Below are positions 24,109 through 32,034 of a stretch of DNA of 37,840 nt, piece after piece. Position 1 is the stretch's first letter. Each line of letters begins with the position of its first letter. The DNA is from a virus, in the IMG/VR virus record IMGVR_UViG_3300028767_000047, positions 1 through 37,840 of that record; one strand, 5' to 3'. A program made the translations under genes and the position numbers. The notes beneath the pieces are model-generated. The model was not told where the DNA came from and searched no databases. It saw only the letters and a program-made list of their open reading frames with translations.

Positions 24109-24697
24109 CGGTCATTCGTTTTAAAGTGTTTAATATTCCACACCACTCAATCAATAAAATATCACTAGGTATGTGATAGCCTAATTTGTGACTAGCGATT
24201 CCAATAAGATCGTAAAAGTCATTCTTTGCCGTTTCATTCGATTGCTTTTCTTTGTTAGTATTAAAAAACTTGTATTTCATTCGTTTTTGCTTGATCTGAC
24301 GTATTATTTGATCAATTGAACCTTCTATTCCTATTGTCTTTAATGGTTCAATGTAATCGAATATTTTAACTCCGTACTTATTTTCAAAATCAATAGCCAA
24401 AGAACAACCGTCTATAATTATCATCTCTCTGTCTTGATCATTTTCAAATGAACGCTCAGAAACGAATGTTTTAAACTTCCCTTCATCAGTTGATTTATAG
24501 TACTGTTCCTGAATCTGAATCAATTGGTTTTGTAACAACTCGTTTAACTCTTGACTTTGGTTTAACAATTTCCGATTCTTTACTAACAGACTCAAATCCT
24601 GCGAACTCAATATTTGGTAAAATACTGAGGCTTTCAGGTTCTGAAAATCGTATAATTTCAACGACTTGTAATTTTCGACCTCCGTTGCTTTCTTCAT
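24083..24697 (-). CDS. Tail assembly chaperone candidate, downstream frame
   Basis: From ATG 24697 (MKKATEVENYKSLKLYDFQN) the product is 204 aa, with the sequence ASVFYQILSSQDLSLLV and a helical C-terminal half (NDFYDLIGIASHKLGYHI, DILLIEWCGILNTLK). Position just before the tape measure matches gpT/gpGT-type tail chaperones. The first 203 nt overlap the 114-aa gene in another phase. In the overlap this frame uses many G/C-ending codons, unlike the rest of the phage. Either both proteins are made from separate starts, or this frame is reached by ribosomal shifting from the 114-aa frame. Confidence 0.6.
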   Translation of the reverse strand: MKKATEVENYKSLKLYDFQNLKASVFYQILSSQDLSLLVKNRKLLNQSQELNELLQNQLIQIQEQYYKSTDEGKFKTFVSERSFENDQDREMIIIDGCSLAIDFENKYGVKIFDYIEPLKTIGIEGSIDQIIRQIKQKRMKYKFFNTNKEKQSNETAKNDFYDLIGIASHKLGYHIPSDILLIEWCGILNTLKRMTDGRGNKKD

Positions 24698-24839
24698 AGT
24701 CATAGTACTTTGTTTTTCCATCATACCCAAAGGTAAAATAAATTTGAATATCAATTTTTTTGGTCAATGATTCTGCAACCGCTAATCTTTTAACGTAGTC
24801 AAAATCTAATTTCTTTTTATCTGAACAGAAACAGCTCAT
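24495..24839 (-). CDS. Cys-containing small protein, upstream chaperone-position gene
   Basis: This 114-aa protein starts MSCFCSDKKKLDFDYVKRLA, followed by a small alpha/beta-looking domain (IQIYFTFGYDGKTKYYDYEE...LQVVEIIRF, to about residue 67) and a basic low-complexity tail ending in SGTVL. The A/T-ending codon use across the overlap agrees with the rest of the phage, so this frame appears the older one. The last sense codon and stop are CTA TAA A, and a +1 step there would enter the downstream frame at AAA. Position equals lambda gpG between tail tube and tape measure. Confidence 0.6.
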   Translation of the reverse strand: MSCFCSDKKKLDFDYVKRLAVAESLTKKIDIQIYFTFGYDGKTKYYDYEESNGGRKLQVVEIIRFSEPESLSILPNIEFAGFESVSKESEIVKPKSRVKRVVTKPIDSDSGTVL

Positions 24840-24850
24840 AATCGTAAGTT

Positions 24851-25294
24851 TTAAATTCCTAAATATGATTTTATCTTTTCCTGAATAACAGGCTTTAATA
24901 TCGTTTGTGAATATTTTGTTTTATTCTCATCAGTTAATCCAAATACACGATTTGCACCGCCTCCGTATTTCTCTAACCAAACCTCTTTTAAATCAATAGA
25001 ACCTATTTCCTCAATATCTCCTTTGTCGGCTGCATACATACCATCATGAAAACTTCCATAAAGACTAAAATCATAAATCCCTGAAGGTGCAAGCGATTGT
25101 TTGATCTTTGCCTTTCTTTTGGCATAAGCTGGGGTATAACGACCTAAAAGTGTATTGTCGGTTGCGATACCATGCAACAACTGATCTTTGTTTAAATTCA
25201 CGATTGAATCTTTAGTTTGATCAATGGCGTTATCTACAATCTCAACAAGATTGATATTTTTTAATTTATTTGCCATGTCTTGTAAAGCATCCAT
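24851..25294 (-). CDS. Putative tail completion/minor tail protein
   Basis: This 147-aa protein has an N-terminal helical region and a motif-rich middle (DNTLLGRYTPAYAKRKAKIK, then LYGSFHDGMY). The end holds RVFGLTDENKTKYSQTILKP. The DNT.LG.Y...YA..K pattern is recurrent in Bacteroidota phages near the tail genes, and its position suggests a tail completion or head-tail joining protein. It is the first gene after the internal terminator and has its own -7-like box, so it may head a separate tail transcript. Confidence 0.55.
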   Translation of the reverse strand: MDALQDMANKLKNINLVEIVDNAIDQTKDSIVNLNKDQLLHGIATDNTLLGRYTPAYAKRKAKIKQSLAPSGIYDFSLYGSFHDGMYAADKGDIEEIGSIDLKEVWLEKYGGGANRVFGLTDENKTKYSQTILKPVIQEKIKSYLGI

Positions 25295-25298
25295 GCAA

Positions 25299-25306
25299 CA
25301 AATTTA
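25299..25306 (-). promoter_or_regulatory. Late-type -7 box behind the internal terminator
   Basis: TAAATTTG (minus strand) matches TAnnTTTG and ends 4 bases before the ATG at 25294. TTTATTAAATTTGTT is identical to the sequence before the hub gene at 20754. Being placed directly after the terminator at 25335-25361, it could restart transcription of the tail genes. Confidence 0.4.
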
Positions 25307-25334
25307 ATAAATAAAATTCACATTTATTTTTAAC

Positions 25335-25361
25335 GAAAAAAGGGAATCCGAAGACTCCCTT
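25335..25361 (-). terminator. Intrinsic terminator with UUCG loop
   Basis: On the minus strand, a 9-bp stem (one G-T wobble) AAGGGAGTC-TTCG-GATTCCCTT spans 25340-25361. It has a C(UUCG)G-type loop and is followed by a run of six T. It lies about 50 bases after the stop of the tail tube gene and would end or attenuate the head-gene transcript, limiting downstream tail gene expression. Confidence 0.9.
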
Positions 25362-25411
25362 AATTTGTGCTTATTTTAGAAATGAGTTGTTCTTTGTCAC
25401 CCAATAACTAA

Positions 25412-26293
25412 CTAAGTTACATCAATAGTAGCCGGAACAGTACAGATAACCGGAAAGTCAGATAAACTTACCAACGTAGGATCAACTAAGTTAATCACAG
25501 TTGAATCAGTTGCGCCAACAGTTACAAGCGTATAACGTCCGTCAATAGTTGCGCTTTCAGTTGCACTTGTGATCGTACTTGCACCCGAGATAGCAAAGTC
25601 AGCGGCTACAAGTCCAGTAACAGGCAACTCACAACCACCGTCACAATCAGAGAATACATCTACAACAACCGAAGTAGCAGTTGCAGCACCAAATTGATCA
25701 ATCGTAACAGGGGTTAAACCGTCCAATGTGCGAACATTCCAAGCCATTTCGTTCTGATATGAATACAATGAAAGTTCTTTTTCATCATCCAGATCAATCA
25801 CGATATTAACCATCGGAGCAACAGAGCCATCTGCCATCGGCATCTTCATCTTTTCAACGTTCAACATCGAAACAGTCAAAGCTGAAATATTAACACCTGA
25901 ATCGTTAGATGTTCCTAAGATCACGTTATTGTCGTAAACGAACCAAACGCCACCATTATACTGTCTGAACTTCATCAATTCTTTTTTCAGGCATGGATTA
26001 ACCAAAGCCATAACAGTAAAGCGGTATTTACCTTGCCTTGTTACTTCCCTTGTTTCATCTGGAAAGTCAAAGTAAGTAGGATCAGTTGAATTATCCGCAA
26101 AGTCTTTAATTTTAATCGGAAATTCATTTTTTGCTTTAACACCTATAATGTGCTGAGCAAGTAAAGCGAAATTTGCAGCCGACATAGCGTAACCCTTTTT
26201 TGTAAGGATAATTCCAATCGGCGAACCTAAACCGCTATTTTTTAAACCGTAGAAAGTACCCACATTAGGGGATACACTTGTGCAAGTTGCCAT
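25412..26293 (-). CDS. Putative major tail (tube) protein
   Basis: This 293-aa protein is beta-rich and lies at the position expected for the tail tube, between connector proteins and the tape measure region. Residues 60-200 contain the long tube-like core (TREVTRQGKYRFTVMALVNP, GGVWFVYDNNVILG). The C-terminal part (from about 215, FSDCDGGCELPVTGLVAADF) looks like an added Ig-like domain that would decorate the tail surface. The strong terminator just after it fits a highly expressed structural gene. The function is inferred from position and fold. Confidence 0.6.
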   Translation of the reverse strand: MATCTSVSPNVGTFYGLKNSGLGSPIGIILTKKGYAMSAANFALLAQHIIGVKAKNEFPIKIKDFADNSTDPTYFDFPDETREVTRQGKYRFTVMALVNPCLKKELMKFRQYNGGVWFVYDNNVILGTSNDSGVNISALTVSMLNVEKMKMPMADGSVAPMVNIVIDLDDEKELSLYSYQNEMAWNVRTLDGLTPVTIDQFGAATATSVVVDVFSDCDGGCELPVTGLVAADFAISGASTITSATESATIDGRYTLVTVGATDSTVINLVDPTLVSLSDFPVICTVPATIDVT

Positions 26294-26305
26294 ATTTTCA
26301 ATTTT

Positions 26306-26830
26306 TTATAAACAATTTGATATTGAATAACTTACCTTTAAATTAAACCGCAATAAGTAATGAGGACTCATATCAGCTTTAGCCTGTGTTGTTCTATCTT
26401 CACCCCAATCGTAACCCATAAAGCCTTGATAACCTCTGATTAATCCTTCATAAACGAAGTCAGATTGAACCAGAAGTTTTTCAATCTCAACACATACTTT
26501 TTCAGTTGCTTCTGTTCTGGTTAGTGTAGGATATAAAGCCTGTAAATTAACCATGAAACAAAGCCAAACATCGGAAGTATGTATATGAGTGTTTACAGTA
26601 GAACTTGGTTGAATATCGAAGAAACATTGTGCATCATACCGAATATCTTTCAACACTTCGATATAATTATTAGCACTTAACCAGACCTCAGGCGAAACTT
26701 TACTACCAAAATCAGCAAATCGTTCATTTCTAAAAACCCGACCATAAAAAGACCTGTTTTTGCCTTTCCATAGATAGGTTTGAAACATTGTACGAAGTGA
26801 ATCAATTGGTATGTCTATTCCTTTACTCAT
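26306..26830 (-). CDS. Putative head-tail connector/tail terminator protein
   Basis: This 174-aa protein has a mixed alpha/beta pattern, including DVWLCFMVNLQALYPTLTRTEATEKVC. It overlaps the upstream gene by 4 nt and precedes the tail tube gene. Size and place fit a tail terminator or head completion protein. No specific motif recognised. Confidence 0.45.
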   Translation of the reverse strand: MSKGIDIPIDSLRTMFQTYLWKGKNRSFYGRVFRNERFADFGSKVSPEVWLSANNYIEVLKDIRYDAQCFFDIQPSSTVNTHIHTSDVWLCFMVNLQALYPTLTRTEATEKVCVEIEKLLVQSDFVYEGLIRGYQGFMGYDWGEDRTTQAKADMSPHYLLRFNLKVSYSISNCL

Positions 26831-27867
26831 AGCGTTCCTTTGCTTATTTGCGGTATGTCAATAAACGTTTTCCGAAGTCTTTTAATTTCGGCCGATAGTT
26901 TTGCACGAAGTCCTAGCACCTTTGGCATATCTTCACCAACAATACCTTCTAATTCATACAATACAGCCGATTTAGTGATTCGTTCCGTACGATTGACATT
27001 AGTACTCTTAAGAATCAAGTCTAGCACATCAACAGCCATTTGTAAGCCTAAAGCATTGACAAATTTATTCCTATTCTGTAAGATCGTATTTGTGTAGTCT
27101 TTCCATGCTGAGATATTAAAGTTCATTCCGAATGTTTTATCTGAATAAACTCTGTCCTCAATATTAAAAAGTGTTTCACTATTCCAACCAGAAATGATAA
27201 CAGGATTAATTTTTAGGGTATTGAAACAAGCTCTTACGTTTGCTCTGTTCCAATTCCTATTTTTTGCCTTTGCTACTAATCCACTACGAAGATATCCAAT
27301 ATAAAACAGTCCTCCGTTATACTCTTTCGATAGTGTCCAATTTAAAACCGTATCAACGTCTGAATTCTCAACCGTTGTAATAGTTTTAGTTAATATTGGA
27401 GCTTTCCTTGAGCTATGAAATAGAAGTATTTTAACGCTTTGTACAGCATCGAACGAAAGAACGATGTTATTTAAGACGTGTATTAATTCCATTCGTGTAG
27501 GCTGTTCTAATTCATATCCAACGAAAGAAACATCATTGTCTAAATCATTAGCAAACGATGATTCGTAAGGATATAGAATTTTATTCTCAATCATATCTTC
27601 ATCCTGAAAAACCTGATTTAATACTTTAACAAAAGCAGACTGATTCATTTCTCCCAATAGCGTATTTAATTGCGCTGCTGAGATATTTGGATAGTTCTGA
27701 GCTTGTTGTATATTATCAGCAGTTACTAATGATGAGAAGTCCTGAAAATACGAACCTGATGAGCTGGCTAAATTAGTAGCATCAATAACGGCATGAGCCG
27801 GATCAATCGACTGTTTCCAACCGATCAATCCGATTACATTGCTGTTTATTTTGCTGACTTGAAACAT
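26827..27867 (-). CDS. Virion structural protein of unknown role
   Basis: This 346-aa protein has an alpha-helical C-terminal half (ILQNRNKFVNALGLQMAVDV, then Lys/Arg-rich helices to the end) and a beta-containing N-terminal half starting MFQVSKINSNVIGLIGWKQ. It lies between a capsid-adjacent protein and a connector-type gene, sharing one base with the first. The length is unusually large for a simple connector. I cannot assign a family. Confidence 0.5.
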   Translation of the reverse strand: MFQVSKINSNVIGLIGWKQSIDPAHAVIDATNLASSSGSYFQDFSSLVTADNIQQAQNYPNISAAQLNTLLGEMNQSAFVKVLNQVFQDEDMIENKILYPYESSFANDLDNDVSFVGYELEQPTRMELIHVLNNIVLSFDAVQSVKILLFHSSRKAPILTKTITTVENSDVDTVLNWTLSKEYNGGLFYIGYLRSGLVAKAKNRNWNRANVRACFNTLKINPVIISGWNSETLFNIEDRVYSDKTFGMNFNISAWKDYTNTILQNRNKFVNALGLQMAVDVLDLILKSTNVNRTERITKSAVLYELEGIVGEDMPKVLGLRAKLSAEIKRLRKTFIDIPQISKGTL

Positions 27868-28289
27868 TATTTTAAGACGTATTTAGTTACTACGGTAGTC
27901 GTTTGTGTACCAGCACCAAGAGACGTTACTTTATAATAGTTAAATGGGACTCCTTGAACAATGACATCATAAATATATCCATTACCTACTGATGTTGGCG
28001 TAATCGAAGGAAATCCCTTAACCAAACCAGCAACATCGGATAGCGTAACATATTTAACACCATCAACAGAACCAGATACCGTTGCGGTTACAGAAGTAGT
28101 ACCAGCTATCTGGGTATAAACGGTCTGAATAGTTATTGCATTGCATTGTCCTGTTACGGTAATAACATCAGACGTTACAGTTGCAGCATCAACTAATGTT
28201 TTTGCAGTAGTGGTTTTAACTGCTCCGATTTGTGCGCTTGCAACCGATACTATAAGGGTTAATGCAAGCAAAAAGATAAACTTTTTCAT
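27867..28289 (-). CDS. Signal-peptide-bearing capsid-adjacent protein
   Basis: This 140-aa protein starts with a Sec signal peptide (MKKFIFLLALTLIVSVASAQ, cleavage after ASA). The rest is a compact Thr/Val-rich beta-sandwich (TVTGQCNAITIQTVYTQIAG...SGSVDGVKYVTLS). It starts two bases after the stop of the major capsid gene, the usual place of a decoration protein, yet the leader directs export. It may be a processed structural protein, an envelope protein made late in infection, or a host-derived gene. The leader is clear; the role is not. Confidence 0.6.
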   Translation of the reverse strand: MKKFIFLLALTLIVSVASAQIGAVKTTTAKTLVDAATVTSDVITVTGQCNAITIQTVYTQIAGTTSVTATVSGSVDGVKYVTLSDVAGLVKGFPSITPTSVGNGYIYDVIVQGVPFNYYKVTSLGAGTQTTTVVTKYVLK

Positions 28290-28291
28290 AA

Positions 28292-29332
28292 TTATGAAAG
28301 TTGTCCAGCTTTGAAAATTGGAGAAGCGTTTGCAGTACTCATCGGAGCAATGATAGGAGCTAAGTCGATAGAGATTTCAACTTCAACATCAATGTCCTGA
28401 GTTTCACCAGCAGCAGCCTGATTGTCTGCACCGATAGCATATTCATGAACGGCAAAAGTCAAACCTGAACCAAGTGGATCAGCGATGGTAGAATAACGAC
28501 CACCAACACGGAAAGTTTCACCAAATCCCTGACGGTTCAAAGTAGGAATCCAAGGCAAAATACCGATAGTTCCTTCAGGAATGATATAACTCATCCAATC
28601 ATAACCAACAGCGTTAGCCAATTCAGTAGAAGCAACCATATTCAGACCGTCAATCTGCCAACCTAAGTTAGTAGCGTTGCCCTGTCCTTGCTGACCTAAG
28701 AAGTTAGCATGAGCCATTGCGCGCATATTGTTGATAACATCGAAAGAACCACCGTAGTATTGTTCACCCATGAACATTTTCAAATATTGAAAATACTGGG
28801 ATTTATCAGCATTAAGAACGCCAAAGATAAAAGCAGCAGCATCCCAAGTACCAGACTGAGGAGTCAAACTTTCAACTACCTGTGATTTATTAGTATTCAA
28901 CAAAGCCATTAAAGCAGTTTCAATACCTCCGTGAAGATCAATAGCGGCAGAACGAACCTGAGCGGCAATCATTTCAGCTAATGCGAATACATTACGGTCA
29001 GCTTGTTTAACTGAATACTTAAACTTACGAGAATAAGTAGTATAAGAAGGCGTTACTGTCAAACTGTCACCAATAGCACCAGTATGATTATAAGCACGAG
29101 CAGAACCCAAAGCAACGGTTTGTTTGGTCAAATTCTTGACCGTTACCGAGACCTGATCAGAAGGTTTCTGATTCCATGCTGCTTCACGAGCCGAAGCCGG
29201 AATCAACATATTTGTGTTCTTTAAGAACACCGATAAAGCAGCCGAAGGTTTATGTTTAAACTCCGGTTTTTGCATCATTTCATCCAGCTTGTATTGAGCA
29301 GCAAGCCATAATGAATCAGCGTAATTTGCCAT
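28292..29332 (-). CDS. Major capsid protein
   Basis: This 346-aa protein follows the scaffold gene and has the composition of an HK97-type capsid subunit. Features include a long helix with DLHGGIETALMALLNTNKSQV, loops with strand-rich insertions (TVKNLTKQTVALGSARAYN) and a C-terminal domain (FGETFRVGGRYSTIADPLGS). The G+C content and codon use look more regular than in neighbours, as often for highly expressed genes. Length is typical. Fold assignment is inferred from order (terminase, portal, scaffold, capsid) more than from motifs. Confidence 0.75.
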   Translation of the reverse strand: MANYADSLWLAAQYKLDEMMQKPEFKHKPSAALSVFLKNTNMLIPASAREAAWNQKPSDQVSVTVKNLTKQTVALGSARAYNHTGAIGDSLTVTPSYTTYSRKFKYSVKQADRNVFALAEMIAAQVRSAAIDLHGGIETALMALLNTNKSQVVESLTPQSGTWDAAAFIFGVLNADKSQYFQYLKMFMGEQYYGGSFDVINNMRAMAHANFLGQQGQGNATNLGWQIDGLNMVASTELANAVGYDWMSYIIPEGTIGILPWIPTLNRQGFGETFRVGGRYSTIADPLGSGLTFAVHEYAIGADNQAAAGETQDIDVEVEISIDLAPIIAPMSTANASPIFKAGQLS

Positions 29333-29343
29333 AAATTAATAAA

Positions 29344-30144
29344 TTAAGATTGTGAACTTTTAAATTTTTCAATTAACTTTTCACCGTCTGGACTTGCAGG
29401 ATCAATCTTATTAGTTTCCATATGTTTAAAAACGTCATTGATAGTTTTAAAATCGCTTGAACCATTGTTTTGATTACCAGCACCACGACCGGAAGCGTTT
29501 AACCAGTTGTTTTGAGTTGCGAAGTCGGTTAAAATCTCTTTAACAGGTAATGGTTTTTCTAATTTATCCTTTAGAATATTACCTCCTTTTTTCGCTATTA
29601 ATTGACCGTTCTCATCATAATCGAATTCGTAAGTTGAACGTGCCAATAGTGCGAATTGGTCAGGCTTAATAATATTCAGTCCTTCGGGCATCGACATTTG
29701 TAAATCCGTAGATATTTTAATGTCTTTAACTTTCGATTGATATTGCTTTACTTCATTGTCTTTTGCTAACAAATCAGTTTCATACTGTTTTTGTAGTTTA
29801 GATAACGAGGTTGACAATTCATCAATCTTTTTATTCGGTTCAATCTTTGCATCGTTAATAATCTTCTTTTGAATCTCTGACGCAATTACTTTACGATCTT
29901 TGCCTTCAACTTCAATTCCAAATTCAGATTTAAAATCTTTAATAGCAAAGTCATAACCGATTGAATGACCTTCTTTTTTACCTTCTGCCCTTACTGTTGT
30001 TTTAAGGGTTTCCAGTTCATCGTTGCTTACAAAGCTACCTTCAATAAAATCAATAGACATTTCGTCTTTTGAATCAATTGCTTTTTGCAGAACATCTGCG
30101 CCACCTTTGACGAACTTCGCCAACTCATCAATATTTTTAATCAT
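29344..30144 (-). CDS. Capsid scaffold protein
   Basis: This 266-aa, strongly charged, helical protein has a coiled-coil middle (about residues 95-145) and a low-complexity linker (GRGAGNQNNGSSDF) before a short C-terminal helix that could bind the capsid protein. It lies immediately upstream of the major capsid gene. No protease motif is visible, so it is probably a pure scaffold. Function is from composition and position. Confidence 0.65.
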   Translation of the reverse strand: MIKNIDELAKFVKGGADVLQKAIDSKDEMSIDFIEGSFVSNDELETLKTTVRAEGKKEGHSIGYDFAIKDFKSEFGIEVEGKDRKVIASEIQKKIINDAKIEPNKKIDELSTSLSKLQKQYETDLLAKDNEVKQYQSKVKDIKISTDLQMSMPEGLNIIKPDQFALLARSTYEFDYDENGQLIAKKGGNILKDKLEKPLPVKEILTDFATQNNWLNASGRGAGNQNNGSSDFKTINDVFKHMETNKIDPASPDGEKLIEKFKSSQS

Positions 30145-30147
30145 TTG

Positions 30148-30363
30148 TTATTCAGTTTTTGCAGGTCTGCCTGCTTTTTTTTCTTCTTTCTCTGCTAATT
30201 CGTAAAACAAACCAGTTGCCTGAGTCTGTAAGTTGTTGGTTTTCGCATCACGTTCTGAAATCATAACATGACCTCGTTTAGTTAATTGTTTGCTGACTAT
30301 CCGCTTTTTCGCTGGACTGTCCCACTCTGTCACTTTGTACTCTAAGTGCTTCTTGTCTTGCAT
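30148..30363 (-). CDS. Small basic protein overlapping the portal gene
   Basis: This 71-aa protein starts MQDKKHLEYKVTEWDSPAKK and has helices (RGHVMISERDAKTNNLQTQ) and a Lys-rich end (EEKKAGRPAKTE). Its first 86 bases overlap the 3' end of the portal gene in another frame. The start has an ATCTAAAAATTAAAAACG leader. Position between portal and scaffold suggests a head accessory role. The AGRP tail resembles an AT-hook-like GRP core, which could touch DNA. Confidence 0.55.
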   Translation of the reverse strand: MQDKKHLEYKVTEWDSPAKKRIVSKQLTKRGHVMISERDAKTNNLQTQATGLFYELAEKEEKKAGRPAKTE

Positions 30364-31966
30364 CGTTTTTAATTTTTAGATATGTTTCAAATTCAGTTGA
30401 TAATGTCGTAACATCTTTCAGTAAAATATCTTCGTAAACAAGCGATTTAAACCACTCGTTAAAGTAATACTTGCGTAACTTATCTTCGGTTGAAATCTCA
30501 GTTAATTTGCTTATTTCTTCGTCTGTTTTATGAACGAAAGGCTCTAATTTAATTCCTTTAGTCGCAACAGTTAGACTCTCCAAGTCGTTAGCAAATTCAG
30601 CTTGATAGAATTGATTTAAAAGATAATCTAAAGAAACTTTTGGACTTCCAGAAGTCTTTGCCTTTTCGTATTTATTCCAAATTTGATCAGGACTTTCAAC
30701 TAAGAACCTTCGACCATAATTAATAGAAGCACCTTTAAAAGCATCGCCTAAATAGAATTGACCAATAAACATAACCATCTTTTTCTCTAAATCTTCAAAT
30801 GAATCGGCAATACTATTTAGCTTGTCGTTTACTGGCTGAACATTTATAAACGCTTCGGTTGCTGTCTTTTCTTTACCGTTTGGCGAATCCTGAACGGTTG
30901 TACCCCAAAGCGTAAAATGCATCAATCCCCAAATCCAATCTAATTCAGTTCGTTGTTCTCTCCAAACTTCAAGATCAGGTTGAACATATCCGGCTATATT
31001 TGGTGCAAGTGTAGGTTCTTCGTTTGATGTTGGTGGTTTTAGTTTAATAACGTCTGAAACGTCTTTTCTAAACGTATTACCTTCACCTCGACAACTTATA
31101 CACGTTTCTCCTTCATATAATCCAGTCCCATCGCATTTACGACATGGTTTAACGTATGCCCAGAAGATAGGGTAACCATGTAGAAACTCATATATGTTCT
31201 TTACTGAGCTTGTATTGAGATAATGATCTGCTAATTCAATAACTCCATCAACTGGACTTTTTTTCATTTCCAATTCAGCATCAATTAAGTCTGAATTGAT
31301 AATAGCAGGACAGCGTTTAAACATCAAAGGATAAGTTTCTTCATCGACAATAGTAAATGAATCAGCTTTAACCTTTACAAGATAATCAAACTTATCATCG
31401 ACAACACGATAAAAGTCAGCATCAATTTGCTTTCCAGATATATCGTTTCGTTTCTCTGGTTTGAATATTACCCATTCGCAATAACGACCATTAGCAAGAT
31501 AGTTAAAGATACATTTGATACCCTTAATCGTTGGATAAGTTTCGTTGTCTTTAACCTCAAAAAAGACCAGTCCGTTAGGGTCTGAATAGAACTTATTTGC
31601 TTGTATTTTTTGAATCCAATCAGTTACAGAATAACCGTATTGAATCTCAGAAATCTTATCTTTTAAAAGTTGCTCTTTGGATTTAGTGGAAGCCGAAACG
31701 GTTTTATTTCCACCTTTAGCTGAGAATATTTTGTCTATCGGTCTTAGTAAGTTTTCAAACACAAACTTATTTGAAGTTGCAAACTTTTTTCTCAAATCGT
31801 ATTGCCTTGCATTTTCGTAGTTATTAACAGACTCTAAATATTCAGCAACATCATCGCCATTGATATGAACATTCAGCTTTTTGTGATCTTCACAAGCCTC
31901 TTTAATCCATTCGGGTTTACCTTTTTTAATTAGGACTTTTATATCTTCAATAGATAGTACTGCCAT
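30278..31966 (-). CDS. Portal protein with DnaJ-like zinc module
   Basis: This 562-aa protein lies between the terminase group and the scaffold gene. The mid-region has typical portal features, including TEAFINVQPVNDKLNSIADS followed by a helix. An unusual insertion at 275-296 carries two CxxCxGxG motifs (C275, C278, C289, C292), the zinc-binding pattern of the DnaJ central domain. The C-terminal 40 residues are charged and Gln-rich. It would form the dodecameric DNA entry ring at one capsid vertex. The zinc motif may stabilise an outer clip loop. A TACATTTG promoter box lies 20 bases upstream. Confidence 0.75.
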   Translation of the reverse strand: MAVLSIEDIKVLIKKGKPEWIKEACEDHKKLNVHINGDDVAEYLESVNNYENARQYDLRKKFATSNKFVFENLLRPIDKIFSAKGGNKTVSASTKSKEQLLKDKISEIQYGYSVTDWIQKIQANKFYSDPNGLVFFEVKDNETYPTIKGIKCIFNYLANGRYCEWVIFKPEKRNDISGKQIDADFYRVVDDKFDYLVKVKADSFTIVDEETYPLMFKRCPAIINSDLIDAELEMKKSPVDGVIELADHYLNTSSVKNIYEFLHGYPIFWAYVKPCRKCDGTGLYEGETCISCRGEGNTFRKDVSDVIKLKPPTSNEEPTLAPNIAGYVQPDLEVWREQRTELDWIWGLMHFTLWGTTVQDSPNGKEKTATEAFINVQPVNDKLNSIADSFEDLEKKMVMFIGQFYLGDAFKGASINYGRRFLVESPDQIWNKYEKAKTSGSPKVSLDYLLNQFYQAEFANDLESLTVATKGIKLEPFVHKTDEEISKLTEISTEDKLRKYYFNEWFKSLVYEDILLKDVTTLSTEFETYLKIKNDARQEALRVQSDRVGQSSEKADSQQTIN

Positions 31967-31985
31967 GATTTAGAATATCGTTTGA

Positions 31986-32028
31986 CAAATGTATAAATTC
32001 ATTTTGATATTATTATCAATTTGATAAT
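31986..32028 (-). promoter_or_regulatory. Promoter with TTGATA operator-like repeats
   Basis: The -7 box TACATTTG (minus strand, 31986-31993) is an exact TAnnTTTG match, 19 nt before the portal ATG. A 17-bp perfect palindrome ATTATCAA-T-TTGATAAT (32012-32028) and a further TTGATA half-site (32004-32009) cover the expected -33 position. The set looks like a regulated promoter, but the palindrome could also end the upstream transcript. Confidence 0.45.
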
Positions 32029-32034
32029 TTATTT

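Noticed and set aside
24530-24575. GTTAAAC heptamers as a -1 slippery site for the chaperone overlap
   Set aside because: Both GTTAAAC copies are in the phase that would shift from the downstream (204-aa) frame into the 114-aa frame, the opposite of what a gpG to gpGT fusion needs.
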